Below, piece after piece: positions 42,501 to 48,787 of a stretch of 55,509 bases of DNA (position 1 is the stretch's first letter; each line of letters opens with the position of its first letter). The DNA lies in the IMG/VR virus record IMGVR_UViG_3300046413_000510, positions 1-55,509 of that record; one strand, 5' to 3'. Source of the DNA: a virus. Both the position numbers and the translations under genes were made by a program. The notes below the pieces were generated by a model. That model was not told where the DNA came from. It made no database searches and saw nothing but the letters and a program-made list of their open reading frames with translations.

Positions 42501-43104
42501 TAACAAATACCTCTTTCATAATCATTTTTGCTTCTGTCACATTAAAATTTAAAAACGGCTTCAATCTGGTAATCGTATGTGAGATTTTAGGCCATACAAC
42601 TTTTTCATTAATATCTTTATCCCAATTTTTGAAAAACGCAAGGTGTTTATCCAGATAGATGGTGGTTTCGTGTTTAATTTTCCCTTGAATAAGTAATCGT
42701 AAGAGTCTAGGATGTTGTCCATTAGATACGCCCAAACCATCATCAAAAGAAATACGCTTGTTGCTAAAATCATCATTAATCCGTACGCAATCGTCCCTAA
42801 AGTGATATCTAAAAGACTCTTTATACTTTTTATATCTGGTGTAATTGTCAGTACCTTCATTGTTTAATAAATTTCCTATCCACTTGTCGCCATTAATAAC
42901 AAAATTAGCAACAAAATAATCCAAGATATCTCGTTCATTAAATCGCTTAGATAACTTATGAAAAAAATATCTATCTTTTCTTTTAGTGAATGTATCCAGC
43001 GTTGCATTTGTTTTACCACCATATTTTATATAATCATATGTATCGGTTGTAAAGTGTAGTTTAACACCAAGATATACTTTATATACATCAAATCCACCAT
43101 ACAT
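42493..43104 (-). CDS. gp59: helicase loader gp59
   Basis: A 203-residue protein (T4 gp59, 217) that loads the gp41 helicase on gp32-coated forks. Shared pattern: VYKVYLGVKLHFTTDTYDYIKYGGKT (T4 VYKLYLMIKQHMNGKYDVIKYNW) and RKDRYFFHKLSKRF (T4 RRDKYFFQKLSEKY), then YFVANFVINGDKWIGNL. Gene order gp33-gp59-gp32 is the T4 order, supporting the call. It overlaps the small membrane gene upstream as TAATG. Confidence 0.88.
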   Translation of the reverse strand: MYGGFDVYKVYLGVKLHFTTDTYDYIKYGGKTNATLDTFTKRKDRYFFHKLSKRFNERDILDYFVANFVINGDKWIGNLLNNEGTDNYTRYKKYKESFRYHFRDDCVRINDDFSNKRISFDDGLGVSNGQHPRLLRLLIQGKIKHETTIYLDKHLAFFKNWDKDINEKVVWPKISHTITRLKPFLNFNVTEAKMIMKEVFVND

Positions 43105-43247
43105 TAATGTTTATCCCTAGTCTCGCTATAACCATAATCCATAACAATACTTATAATAGTGAATATGACACCTAATGCTATTATTCCCCATAGACCTTTG
43201 TCATACTCAACAAACAACATATGATATAACATTTCTAAGCCATTCAT
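43104..43247 (-). CDS. 47-residue membrane protein between gp33 and gp59
   Basis: Its ATG overlaps the gp33 stop (ATGA) and its TAA overlaps the gp59 start (TAATG), so it is coupled at both ends. The product has one hydrophobic segment (GLWGIIALGVIFTIISIVM) after a short Met-rich N-terminus and ends in DYGYSETRDKH. Unknown function; perhaps anchors replication proteins to the membrane. Confidence 0.65.
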   Translation of the reverse strand: MNGLEMLYHMLFVEYDKGLWGIIALGVIFTIISIVMDYGYSETRDKH

Positions 43248-43462
43248 ACAGGTAAAGTACCACCTTTCTTAATCTTAAGCATATTGGCATTTATAGCCTC
43301 AGCTTTGATTTTTTCTTTTAGTGATTTTGAGATTAATCTTGAAGTAGTTTCTACTTCAATGTTTTGAGATTCACAATAGTGTACTATTGCGTCAATATAA
43401 GTTATTGGTTTTTTTTCTTTAACTATATCGTTTATTTTATTTGTAAATTCTTTGCTATTCAT
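43244..43462 (-). CDS. gp33: late transcription co-activator gp33
   Basis: A 72-residue protein (T4 gp33, 112) that links RNA polymerase to the sliding clamp on late promoters. The match is with T4's C-terminal core: ITYIDAIVHYCESQNIEVETTSRLISKSLKEKIKAEAINANML (T4 SYLEATTAFLEENSI..IIEKIQSEAIDENLL). ATG at 43462; a GTG extension to 43528 would run into the tmRNA 3' hairpin. Order with gp59 and gp32 is as in T4. Its presence supports the TATAAATA promoters listed here. Confidence 0.8.
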   Translation of the reverse strand: MNSKEFTNKINDIVKEKKPITYIDAIVHYCESQNIEVETTSRLISKSLKEKIKAEAINANMLKIKKGGTLPV

Positions 43463-43500
43463 ATTATATAATATATCACTTATTCTATTAAATGTAAAGC

Positions 43501-43528
43501 GTGGTGTTTCTGTTGCCAAGTACACCAC
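43501..43528 (-). terminator. hairpin at the 3' end of the tmRNA coding piece
   Basis: Seven-base-pair stem GTGGTGT/ACACCAC with a 14-nt loop, followed on the minus strand by GCTTTACATTT. It could be a weak terminator or a processing stem of the tmRNA coding piece. Confidence 0.45.
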
Positions 43529-43548
43529 AAAACTCCGTCACCTATTAA

Positions 43549-43602
43549 CTAGGCAGCAATAGCAAAATTTTCGTTGCCATTTAAAATTGCGTTTGAGTTC
43601 GC
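43549..43602 (-). other. ssrA: tmRNA tag-peptide reading frame
   Basis: After AATAGTTG, resume codon GCG starts the frame ANSNAILNGNENFAIAA, then TAG. AN at the start and a small-residue AIAA end are the usual form of ssrA degrons (compare E. coli AN...LAA). Reading either other frame gives no such tag. Confidence 0.87.
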
Positions 43603-43666
43603 CAACTATTACTCTCTATAAAGTCTTTCAATACGAGTCGAACCTACCACACCCCCCATAAGCACA

Positions 43667-43765
43667 TTATTTACAAAGGTCTTCGTACTTTGTAGTATGT
43701 AGTCTATGTTTACTTAAATCACCTTGGTGTTTGATAGTAAACAAATTTAGAAACCATTTTAACAT
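43667..43765 (-). CDS. 32-residue ORF inside the tmRNA spacer
   Basis: In the spacer between the two tmRNA pieces an ATG with a well-placed GGAG (6 nt upstream) opens a 32-codon frame ending TAA: MLKWFLNLFTIKHQ.. then a polar, basic remainder. It would be released when the precursor is processed or be translated from it. It may be chance, but the ribosome-binding site is among the better ones locally. Confidence 0.45.
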   Translation of the reverse strand: MLKWFLNLFTIKHQGDLSKHRLHTTKYEDLCK

Positions 43766-43857
43766 ACTAATCTCCTACAATGTGTTTATGGTGGAGGTGG
43801 TGGGAGTTGCACCCACGTCCTCTATACCTATTATACTCTACGTCAACAAGTAATTCT

Positions 43858-44202
43858 TTAAGTACCTAATTTATTCTTATAAGTTAAATCAAAAGAATGA
43901 GATACTATACAACTTTCGGAACCTGATGGTGCCGTTAGGACTATCAAGTGTTCCTCACTGCCATTAGTGAAAGTGGTAACATAGTAAGCTGGTGGGTTAT
44001 CTGCGATAGCACCCTCCCTCGCTATAGAAAATGTTTCAGGTTCAAAACCAAAGTCTTGAATATACTGATTTACAATTTCACTAGGTCCACATTGCGCTGG
44101 CAATCCCATAGGCGCTAAACCATAATTTCTTTTTAATTCGTGGTCAGCTTGGGCTGTAAACGCAATCACACTAAACAAAAGTGTTATTATTATTTTATGC
44201 AT
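43858..44202 (-). CDS. small exported protein of unknown function
   Basis: A 114-residue protein with a standard signal peptide (MHKIIITLLFSVIAFTAQA, cut before DHELK). The mature part has two Cys (AQCGPSEIV; SESCIVSHSF) likely to form a disulphide in the periplasm, and an ETFSIAREGAIADNPPAYYVTTFTNGSEEHLIVLT core. Family not named by me. Lies directly upstream of the tmRNA on the same strand; a late promoter may lie within the exonuclease gene 78 nt upstream. Confidence 0.68.
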   Translation of the reverse strand: MHKIIITLLFSVIAFTAQADHELKRNYGLAPMGLPAQCGPSEIVNQYIQDFGFEPETFSIAREGAIADNPPAYYVTTFTNGSEEHLIVLTAPSGSESCIVSHSFDLTYKNKLGT

Positions 44203-44242
44203 TATGCCTCCTATAAGGACTTAATTAGACGAGGCCACTTGA

Positions 44243-44926
44243 TTAATTTTCTAGCTTTGTTTTATTAAGTTCTTCATAATATTTATAAAAGTCCTTAATG
44301 GCTTTTTCTAGTTGTGACAAGTATTCTGATTTTTGTTTTACAAAACTATTACAACTACCATCTTCGCCTGCTTGTAGTACAACAATTTGTTCTATCGGTT
44401 TACCGAATAGCTCTTCATACATAATTGCATAAGCAGAACATTGTAAGTAGTATGATTCATTCCAACTATCAATACGTTCTTTGTTTGCTGTTTTGAAATC
44501 TATTACTGATAATTTACCATTGTACTCTGCAATACAATCAACTTGACCAGCAAGGGTCAGTTTGTGTGAGTACATAATCTTTTCAAGACAATGTATATTA
44601 TCAACTTGGTCTAGGTATGGTTTCATCAACTTAAACATACCATTTGGTAGTACGTCTTTAATAGTTTGTTGTTGACCTTTTAAGTATTGCTCAACAAGTG
44701 TGTGTGTTGCTTTACCTCTACGTGCCGCTCTGGCCATTTCCCATTTGGCAGCCTCTTCACCAACATTCTTACGCCACTTTTCTAGGCCTGCTTTCTTTTG
44801 AATACCTAAAATTGTGGTTACAGATGGATAGTGTTTGCCATCTACGGCATAAAACCTAAAACCATTCTGATTCATTCCCTTTGTATTTGGGAATTTACTC
44901 TCATCTAATTGTATAAAATTCTTCAT
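44243..44926 (-). CDS. PD-(D/E)XK nuclease (RecB/Cas4-like exonuclease)
   Basis: A 227-residue protein. Nuclease motifs: GKATHTLVEQYL (H75 region), LAGQVDCIAEYNGKLSVIDFKT with D130, D143 and K145, then a YYLQCSAYAIMY helix typical of RecB-family single-domain exonucleases (QxxxY). Marine T4-like phages often carry such a nuclease for recombination or host DNA breakdown. It begins within the stop of a 33-codon gene (TAATG). Confidence 0.85.
   Translation of the reverse strand: MKNFIQLDESKFPNTKGMNQNGFRFYAVDGKHYPSVTTILGIQKKAGLEKWRKNVGEEAAKWEMARAARRGKATHTLVEQYLKGQQQTIKDVLPNGMFKLMKPYLDQVDNIHCLEKIMYSHKLTLAGQVDCIAEYNGKLSVIDFKTANKERIDSWNESYYLQCSAYAIMYEELFGKPIEQIVVLQAGEDGSCNSFVKQKSEYLSQLEKAIKDFYKYYEELNKTKLEN
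44280..44287 (-). promoter_or_regulatory. possible T4-type late promoter inside exonuclease gene
   Basis: Minus-strand TATAAATA within the last 45 nt of the exonuclease gene, 77 nt before the small exported protein. The only element of this kind found inside a coding region; could drive the exported protein, or be chance. Confidence 0.4.
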
Positions 44927-45027
44927 TATATTGTTCCTTGCATATAGTTTAGTAAGTATGATAGTGCTGTAATAACTCCTACAACACTACCAATACCTAT
45001 TAAATATCTTAATATCGTGTTTTTCAT
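44926..45027 (-). CDS. 33-residue membrane peptide
   Basis: ATG to TAA, with the stop overlapping the exonuclease start (TAATG). One hydrophobic segment (YLIGIGSVVGVITALSYLL) after a basic start (MKNTILR). The sigma70-type promoter upstream would place +1 on the A of this ATG, so it would be translated from a leaderless mRNA. Function unknown. Confidence 0.6.
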   Translation of the reverse strand: MKNTILRYLIGIGSVVGVITALSYLLNYMQGTI

Positions 45028-45033
45028 ATGTTC

Positions 45034-45061
45034 ATTATATACTATTTTATTATATTGTCAA
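45034..45061 (-). promoter_or_regulatory. sigma70 consensus promoter, leaderless
   Basis: Minus-strand TTGACA (45061-45056), 16-nt spacer, TATAAT (45039-45034): consensus in both hexamers. Predicted +1 at 45027 equals the first base of the 33-codon gene. Confidence 0.85.
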
Positions 45062-45063
45062 GC

Positions 45064-45156
45064 CTAAATTGAGCGGTGTTTCATTAATTCGTCATTAATT
45101 TTATTACGTTCTTTCAAGCTTGCCGCCTCTTTTTCATCATTAAGACGTTTAAGGTT
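45064..45156 (-). other. in-frame open extension after the lysozyme TGA
   Basis: After the TGA of the lysozyme gene the same frame stays open for 30 codons to TAG, with a charged helical composition (NLKRLNDEKEAASLKERNK..). No start codon in it is well placed. Could be read by TGA read-through or be a former C-terminal tail. Confidence 0.35.
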
Positions 45157-45600
45157 TCAAGCTAATGCTTTGACCCTATCTCTTAATCTTTCTGCTCTAT
45201 TACCAACTTGTTTTGCCCAACGGCTATCCATCATTTCTACTGCCGCTGTTGACCAGTTATTGTCATTTACAGCTGCAACAAATTTTTTGAATTTTGCAAG
45301 TCTTGGAGCTCCCATATTAAAGCACATATTTACAATTACCTGTTGTGCTTCTTCAGGTAAATCATCAAGGTTAGGAAATACCTTTTTTGATTCATCAATA
45401 TACGTTTGTACGTCTGAATCAAATACACTATTCACTCTATCCTCTGATACAGGAGTACCTACTGGTGCTCCATACTCTTCATCACCTGCTACTACCAAAT
45501 GGCCAATGCCAAAAGTTTTGTAACCTAGGTGGTCATCATAGACTTCAAATTTTACGCCTTCGTCTATTTTTAGTTGTTCTCTTAACTTATTAGTATCCAT
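45157..45600 (-). CDS. endolysin, T4 lysozyme family (GH24)
   Basis: A 147-residue muramidase that cleaves peptidoglycan between MurNAc and GlcNAc. Catalytic triad with T4 spacing: E14 (KIDEGVK), D23 (VYDD) and T29 (YKTFGIGH). VIVNMCFNMG and the C-terminal RWAKQVGNRAERLRDRV are typical of the family. No signal or anchor, so a holin is needed. The TGA stop is followed by a 30-codon open extension in frame. Confidence 0.95.
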   Translation of the reverse strand: MDTNKLREQLKIDEGVKFEVYDDHLGYKTFGIGHLVVAGDEEYGAPVGTPVSEDRVNSVFDSDVQTYIDESKKVFPNLDDLPEEAQQVIVNMCFNMGAPRLAKFKKFVAAVNDNNWSTAAVEMMDSRWAKQVGNRAERLRDRVKALA

Positions 45601-45601
45601 A

Positions 45602-45991
45602 TTATCCTCTTGTTAATTTGAGTAATTTCTCTATCTGAGCCTTAATTATTGGCGCTCTGTTTGGCCAATGTATATAAGGTTCGTCTGACTTCATTAAGTT
45701 ATATAAAAACGGTAAGATAAGTTTTTCTATATCTTTAAACTTGCCTATCGTTTCTTCATCACTAATTTCTTTTGTGATGGTCTCTTTTTCACTCACTATT
45801 TGCATTATCTCATTCATCATACTTTTGATTGATGAAACGTCACTCTTTACTTTTGATAATTCTAAATTCTGATTGTCAATTGCTTTTGGGTCTATACTTG
45901 GTTCTGCTTTTGGCATTTCGCCAACAGGTGTCATACCCCAATCATCATCAAGGTCAAATCCACGCATAAAATCTGGTATATCTTTTGCCAT
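45602..45991 (-). CDS. acidic coiled-coil protein, conserved type
   Basis: A 129-residue protein with an acidic start (DIPDFMRGFDLDDDWGMTPV) and a helical middle with heptads (NQNLELSKVKSDVSSIKSMMNEIMQIVSEKE). The C-terminal part has a conserved-looking motif (DEPYIHWPNRAPIIKAQIEKLLKLTRG). Such proteins recur in marine T4-like phages, often close to head or tail genes, without assigned role. Overlaps the upstream stop as TAATG. Confidence 0.68.
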   Translation of the reverse strand: MAKDIPDFMRGFDLDDDWGMTPVGEMPKAEPSIDPKAIDNQNLELSKVKSDVSSIKSMMNEIMQIVSEKETITKEISDEETIGKFKDIEKLILPFLYNLMKSDEPYIHWPNRAPIIKAQIEKLLKLTRG

Positions 45992-46290
45992 TATTTTCCT
46001 TTTCTTTTACGGTGTTTTTCTATAACCTGTTTTGTTTTGATTTCTTTAATTGACTTCTTACCATATCGGTCAGCGAGAGCACTTGTAGGATGTGCCTCTG
46101 CTATTCTTTGCAAATTGTCTTTCCAACCTGAATCATTCTTGATACCTCCTGTACCACTAACTATATTTATCTTTGTAATAAGTTGTTTAATGTGTGGATT
46201 TTGTTCTAAATATGTCTCTCTATCAGATATAGACATATATTCATCAAACACTTTACCAGACTTGGTATTCTCAAATGTATATGTTGGCAT
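45991..46290 (-). CDS. FmdB-like small protein without zinc cysteines
   Basis: A 99-residue protein beginning PTYTFENTKSGKVFDEYMSISDRETYLEQNPHI, which follows the FmdB-type start (MPxYxF/Y...) but lacks the CxxC pairs of that zinc ribbon. Basic C-terminus (IEKHRKRKGK). A conserved marine T4-like hypothetical by appearance; a role in DNA or RNA contact is possible but unproved. Confidence 0.6.
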   Translation of the reverse strand: MPTYTFENTKSGKVFDEYMSISDRETYLEQNPHIKQLITKINIVSGTGGIKNDSGWKDNLQRIAEAHPTSALADRYGKKSIKEIKTKQVIEKHRKRKGK

Positions 46291-46415
46291 TAATAACTCG
46301 CTACTACTACAAAAACTAGAGCACCTATAAAACCTAAAATCAAAACGTGATTACCTAGATTCAATAAACTTTTACCAACCGTATTGGGGTTTTTAGGGTC
46401 TATAATGTTATTCAT
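46290..46415 (-). CDS. 41-residue membrane peptide
   Basis: ATG overlaps the previous stop and its TAA overlaps the next ATG (TAATG at both ends). Polar start (MNNIIDPKNPNTVGKS) and one C-terminal hydrophobic segment (HVLILGFIGALVFVVVASYY-like). Very likely translated by coupling. Function unknown. Confidence 0.66.
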   Translation of the reverse strand: MNNIIDPKNPNTVGKSLLNLGNHVLILGFIGALVFVVVASY

Positions 46416-46663
46416 TACTGCTGACTCTTGAATGGGTCACTTTGTTCAAAGTAAGTTTTAATTACTTCTAACTGGTCGTGATACTTAGCAATAACTTCTA
46501 ATTCTTTTTCAACTGCGTCTAATACATCAGGATGTTCACCAACTCCAGCGGCGTTCTTCAAGTATATCTCAACGTTCATTGAGTGTTTTTTAATATGGCC
46601 TTTGGCGTGGTCTTTAATCGCCTCAATCATATTGTCTCTGTTATATTCATTAATGTTTGCCAT
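46415..46663 (-). CDS. small acidic helical protein, conserved type
   Basis: An 82-residue protein (NINEYNRDNMIEAIKDHAKGHIKKH..GVGEHPDVLDAVEKELEVIAKYHDQL), mainly helical. The pattern is one I associate with small conserved proteins of marine T4-like phages; no function known. AAAGGAGA lies upstream of its ATG. Confidence 0.68.
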   Translation of the reverse strand: MANINEYNRDNMIEAIKDHAKGHIKKHSMNVEIYLKNAAGVGEHPDVLDAVEKELEVIAKYHDQLEVIKTYFEQSDPFKSQQ

Positions 46664-46808
46664 TTTTTTTCTCCTTTAATAATCTACCATAATTTGGCCA
46701 TCCGAATTTATCTGGTGATTCGTCTGTATATCTCCAACGTATAACACCTGTATTAGGATTTCTTTCAAATATTTTAGGCCTAGATATATTGTTCTTCTTC
46801 GTTGCCAT
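46650..46808 (-). CDS. 52-residue basic protein
   Basis: Starts at ATG 46808 inside the 3' end of the next gene; a longer frame to 46865 would overlap it by 86 nt. Product NNISRPKIFERNPNTGVIRWRY.. is basic and rich in W/Y/R, ending GRLLKEKKNGKH. Overlaps the next start by 14 nt. Unknown. Confidence 0.6.
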   Translation of the reverse strand: MATKKNNISRPKIFERNPNTGVIRWRYTDESPDKFGWPNYGRLLKEKKNGKH

Positions 46809-47370
46809 ATATTTTACCTTCTTTGTACCAATCTGGTACTTTTGCTGGACTTTTCCACGTAGCAAATCTTTTCTTCTCTAGTATATAATAGTTTCTATAA
46901 CTAGCTACTGCGTCACCATCAACTTTGCAATATTCAGGCATTGCTGGTTTAGGGTCTGTTGCAATTTTATTATATTTAGCGTTTTTAGGTGGATGTTTTA
47001 ATATGTCACCTAGTTTATCAATAGTCAAATGATTTTTTGTATGATTATATCTTTTCTTGTATTCTTCATTAAGAGCCATCATATGTTTATATAACCAAAT
47101 ATAGTTGTAAGCAGATTCAAATAACCATATTGTACTAGGGTGTTTTACCCAACCTGCTTTGTATAAAATAGGTTCTAAATTAGAATTAGGGTGTTTCCAT
47201 CTTTTAATCTTACGACCATTTTTAGTCTTGTCATAATACTCTGTACCATCTTGTACACGGTGGCAAGTTGATAATAGTTGTGCTGATTCTAAAATCATTT
47301 TGACAATATGTTTATCACACATTTGTTCAGCAGCTTTTACTGGATGTTTATCTACATAAAATACATTCAT
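46780..47370 (-). CDS. conserved phage protein of unknown function
   Basis: A 196-residue protein starting NVFYVDKHPVKAAEQMCDKHIVKMILESAQLLSTCHR, a distinctive His/Cys-containing segment I recall from many marine T4-like phages. Further segments are W/H-rich (RWKHPNSNLEP; KHPSTIWLFESAYNYIWLYKHM). The conserved H, C and D residues suggest an enzyme or metal site. I cannot name a family. Confidence 0.72.
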   Translation of the reverse strand: MNVFYVDKHPVKAAEQMCDKHIVKMILESAQLLSTCHRVQDGTEYYDKTKNGRKIKRWKHPNSNLEPILYKAGWVKHPSTIWLFESAYNYIWLYKHMMALNEEYKKRYNHTKNHLTIDKLGDILKHPPKNAKYNKIATDPKPAMPEYCKVDGDAVASYRNYYILEKKRFATWKSPAKVPDWYKEGKIYGNEEEQYI

Positions 47371-47555
47371 TAATGTATTGCCTTCCTAAAATAATCCATC
47401 TTATCATACTTTTCACATAAAGCCCTAAAGGTATTGTACCAAAAGTTCTTACCCCAATCGTTAGTTGCTTTCTTACATCTATCTTCAGCGCTTTTGATAC
47501 GCCTCATCTGTAAGTCTGGATGGATTAGTTTATTAATATCATCTGTCATAATCAT
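47370..47555 (-). CDS. 61-residue protein, early-promoter driven
   Basis: A helical, charged product (DDINKLIHPDLQMRRIKSAEDRCKKATNDWGKNFWYNTFRALCEKYDK). An ATG at 47564 lies inside the -10 of its promoter, so I use the one at 47555, one base after the predicted +1. Its stop overlaps the next ATG as TAATG. Unknown function. Confidence 0.62.
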   Translation of the reverse strand: MIMTDDINKLIHPDLQMRRIKSAEDRCKKATNDWGKNFWYNTFRALCEKYDKMDYFRKAIH

Positions 47556-47562
47556 TTGTTTC

Positions 47563-47591
47563 ATTATACCTCATTATATAGTTATTGTCAA
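47563..47591 (-). promoter_or_regulatory. sigma70 consensus promoter
   Basis: Minus-strand TTGACA (47591-47586), 17-nt spacer, TATAAT (47568-47563). Predicted +1 near 47556, one base before the ATG at 47555. Perfect hexamers; probably an early promoter. Confidence 0.85.
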
Positions 47592-47594
47592 GCT

Positions 47595-47759
47595 TTATTT
47601 ACCTGCATTGGCACCATTTGTTATAATGGTTCTAAAGAGTGTGAATTTAGGGTCTTTCCAATCTACCGTTTTCTCACATTTGTGAGGCGATATACAGGTT
47701 GTTTTCATACAACCCATTAGTAAACTACTTATCGCTAGAAGGATTAATATTCGGGTCAT
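47595..47759 (-). CDS. 54-residue lipoprotein (possible outer spanin)
   Basis: ATG at 47759 overlaps the end of the coiled-coil membrane gene by 35 nt, with GGAG just upstream. Signal (MTRILILLAISSLLMGC) with lipobox LMGC, so a mature part of ~38 residues containing two more Cys (TTCISPHKCEK). The overlap with a membrane protein gene and short length recall Rz/Rz1 spanin pairs, but the upstream protein is larger and multipass, so the role is open. Confidence 0.66.
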   Translation of the reverse strand: MTRILILLAISSLLMGCMKTTCISPHKCEKTVDWKDPKFTLFRTIITNGANAGK

Positions 47760-48783
47760 TCCACTCCATTATTTGGTCTAGTTTGATTCGTATTGCGTCA
47801 GGATCCAGACCTAGTTCCGTTAGTTCTTTAGTACCCATTTGTCTAAAAAAGTTTTCATAATCTCTATTCTTTAGGTTTCTTTTACCTAACTTGTCAAAAA
47901 AGTCTTTATAAACTTTTTGCTTATTTCGGAGGTCTCTCGCTTTAGCTTTTGCGTTAGTAGCCTCTTTTTGCCAGTTTCTTTGTCTCGTAGCCTTTGCTTC
48001 TGCTTCTTGTTTAATTTCTTTTTTCTTGTTTCGGTCATTATTCCAAGTCCTCAATGATATGTTGGCCGCTATTAATAGTAATACTGCTAATGGGTCAAAT
48101 ACAAATATTAAAACCATTATAGCATATCTAACAGCTTCGTCAAAATGGTCTTTTGCATTTTCACCATATATTAATTCTGCTATGTATTTAAGTGGACCAA
48201 CCTCTGCCTCTATCTTTTGTTGTTCCAATTCTACTGAAGATTTTTCTTTATATAATTCTGATATATTAAACGTAGATTTTTTAATTTCTTCTTTTAATAG
48301 ATTTCTTTCATCTTCTTGTTTTCTTCTTTCTTTTAAACCTCTTGTAGCATAATCATTATCTAAATAAACTTCTATTGATTTATCTAATTGTAATAAAGTT
48401 TTCTCTGCTCGTTCTATATTACGTTCTTCTTGTTGTATTTGTTTATCAATTAAACTAGTTTGTATTGTAAAGTTTGCTTGAGGTTGTACACTATCTAGGT
48501 GTGCTTTTGATAAGAAACCAAAAATACCCATAGACGTTATAAAAATTAAAACTATAACAGCACTTGTTAGATATGCTTTTATAGTTTTAGGTACAAGTGA
48601 ATTTGACCAGTTGTTATACAACCAACTGGCGGCGACTAATTTACCTACTTCTAATGCACTACCCATAGCAATGATAGGTACGTATGCACCGGCAAATATT
48701 GTGGCCAAACCTATAATGGAATAACCTGCGGCTATTACAGATATAGAAATGGCACTTAAAAAAGTTAAAAATATTGTAAACAT
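47725..48783 (-). CDS. multipass membrane protein with coiled coil
   Basis: A 352-residue protein. Three N-terminal hydrophobic helices (IFLTFLSAISISVIAAGYSIIGLATIFAGAY..; LTSAVIVLIFITSMGIFGFL), then a long charged coiled coil (LIDKQIQQEERNIERAEKTLLQLDKSIEV..), another hydrophobic helix (AIMVLIFVFDPLAVLLLIAANI) and a basic helical tail. The ATG at 48783 is used; a TTG at 48810 lies in the previous gene. Conserved-looking membrane coiled-coil protein of marine T4-like phages, function unknown. Confidence 0.7.
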   Translation of the reverse strand: MFTIFLTFLSAISISVIAAGYSIIGLATIFAGAYVPIIAMGSALEVGKLVAASWLYNNWSNSLVPKTIKAYLTSAVIVLIFITSMGIFGFLSKAHLDSVQPQANFTIQTSLIDKQIQQEERNIERAEKTLLQLDKSIEVYLDNDYATRGLKERRKQEDERNLLKEEIKKSTFNISELYKEKSSVELEQQKIEAEVGPLKYIAELIYGENAKDHFDEAVRYAIMVLIFVFDPLAVLLLIAANISLRTWNNDRNKKKEIKQEAEAKATRQRNWQKEATNAKAKARDLRNKQKVYKDFFDKLGKRNLKNRDYENFFRQMGTKELTELGLDPDAIRIKLDQIMEWNDPNINPSSDK

Positions 48784-48787
48784 AGTA

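Larger units (their letters stand above)
43529..43830 (-). ncRNA. ssrA: permuted two-piece tmRNA (ssrA)
   Basis: Rescues stalled ribosomes by adding a degradation tag. Minus strand order: the acceptor piece comes first and ends GGACGTGGG-TGCAACT-CCCAC-CACCTCC-A-CCA (T arm, acceptor strand, CCA at 43791-43789). Then a ~130-nt spacer, then the coding piece from GGGGGTG (43656-43650), which pairs with CACCTCC (7 bp, one G-U), followed by GGTAGGTTCGACTCG, like the conserved tmRNA 5' region. CTCGTATT can pair with GGTATAGAG of the acceptor piece as helix P2. The tag frame follows. This acceptor-first order is the permuted type known from Alphaproteobacteria and a few other lineages. The T loop has G where U55 is usual. 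Confidence 0.88.

Noticed and set aside
42561-42860. 99-codon minus-strand frame within gp59
   Set aside because: Hydrophobic shadow of the gp59 gene, whose similarity to T4 gp59 covers the same bases.
43463-43528. N-terminal extension of gp33 from a GTG
   Set aside because: It would overlap the tmRNA 3' hairpin, and the similarity to gp33 is fully within the form starting at 43462.
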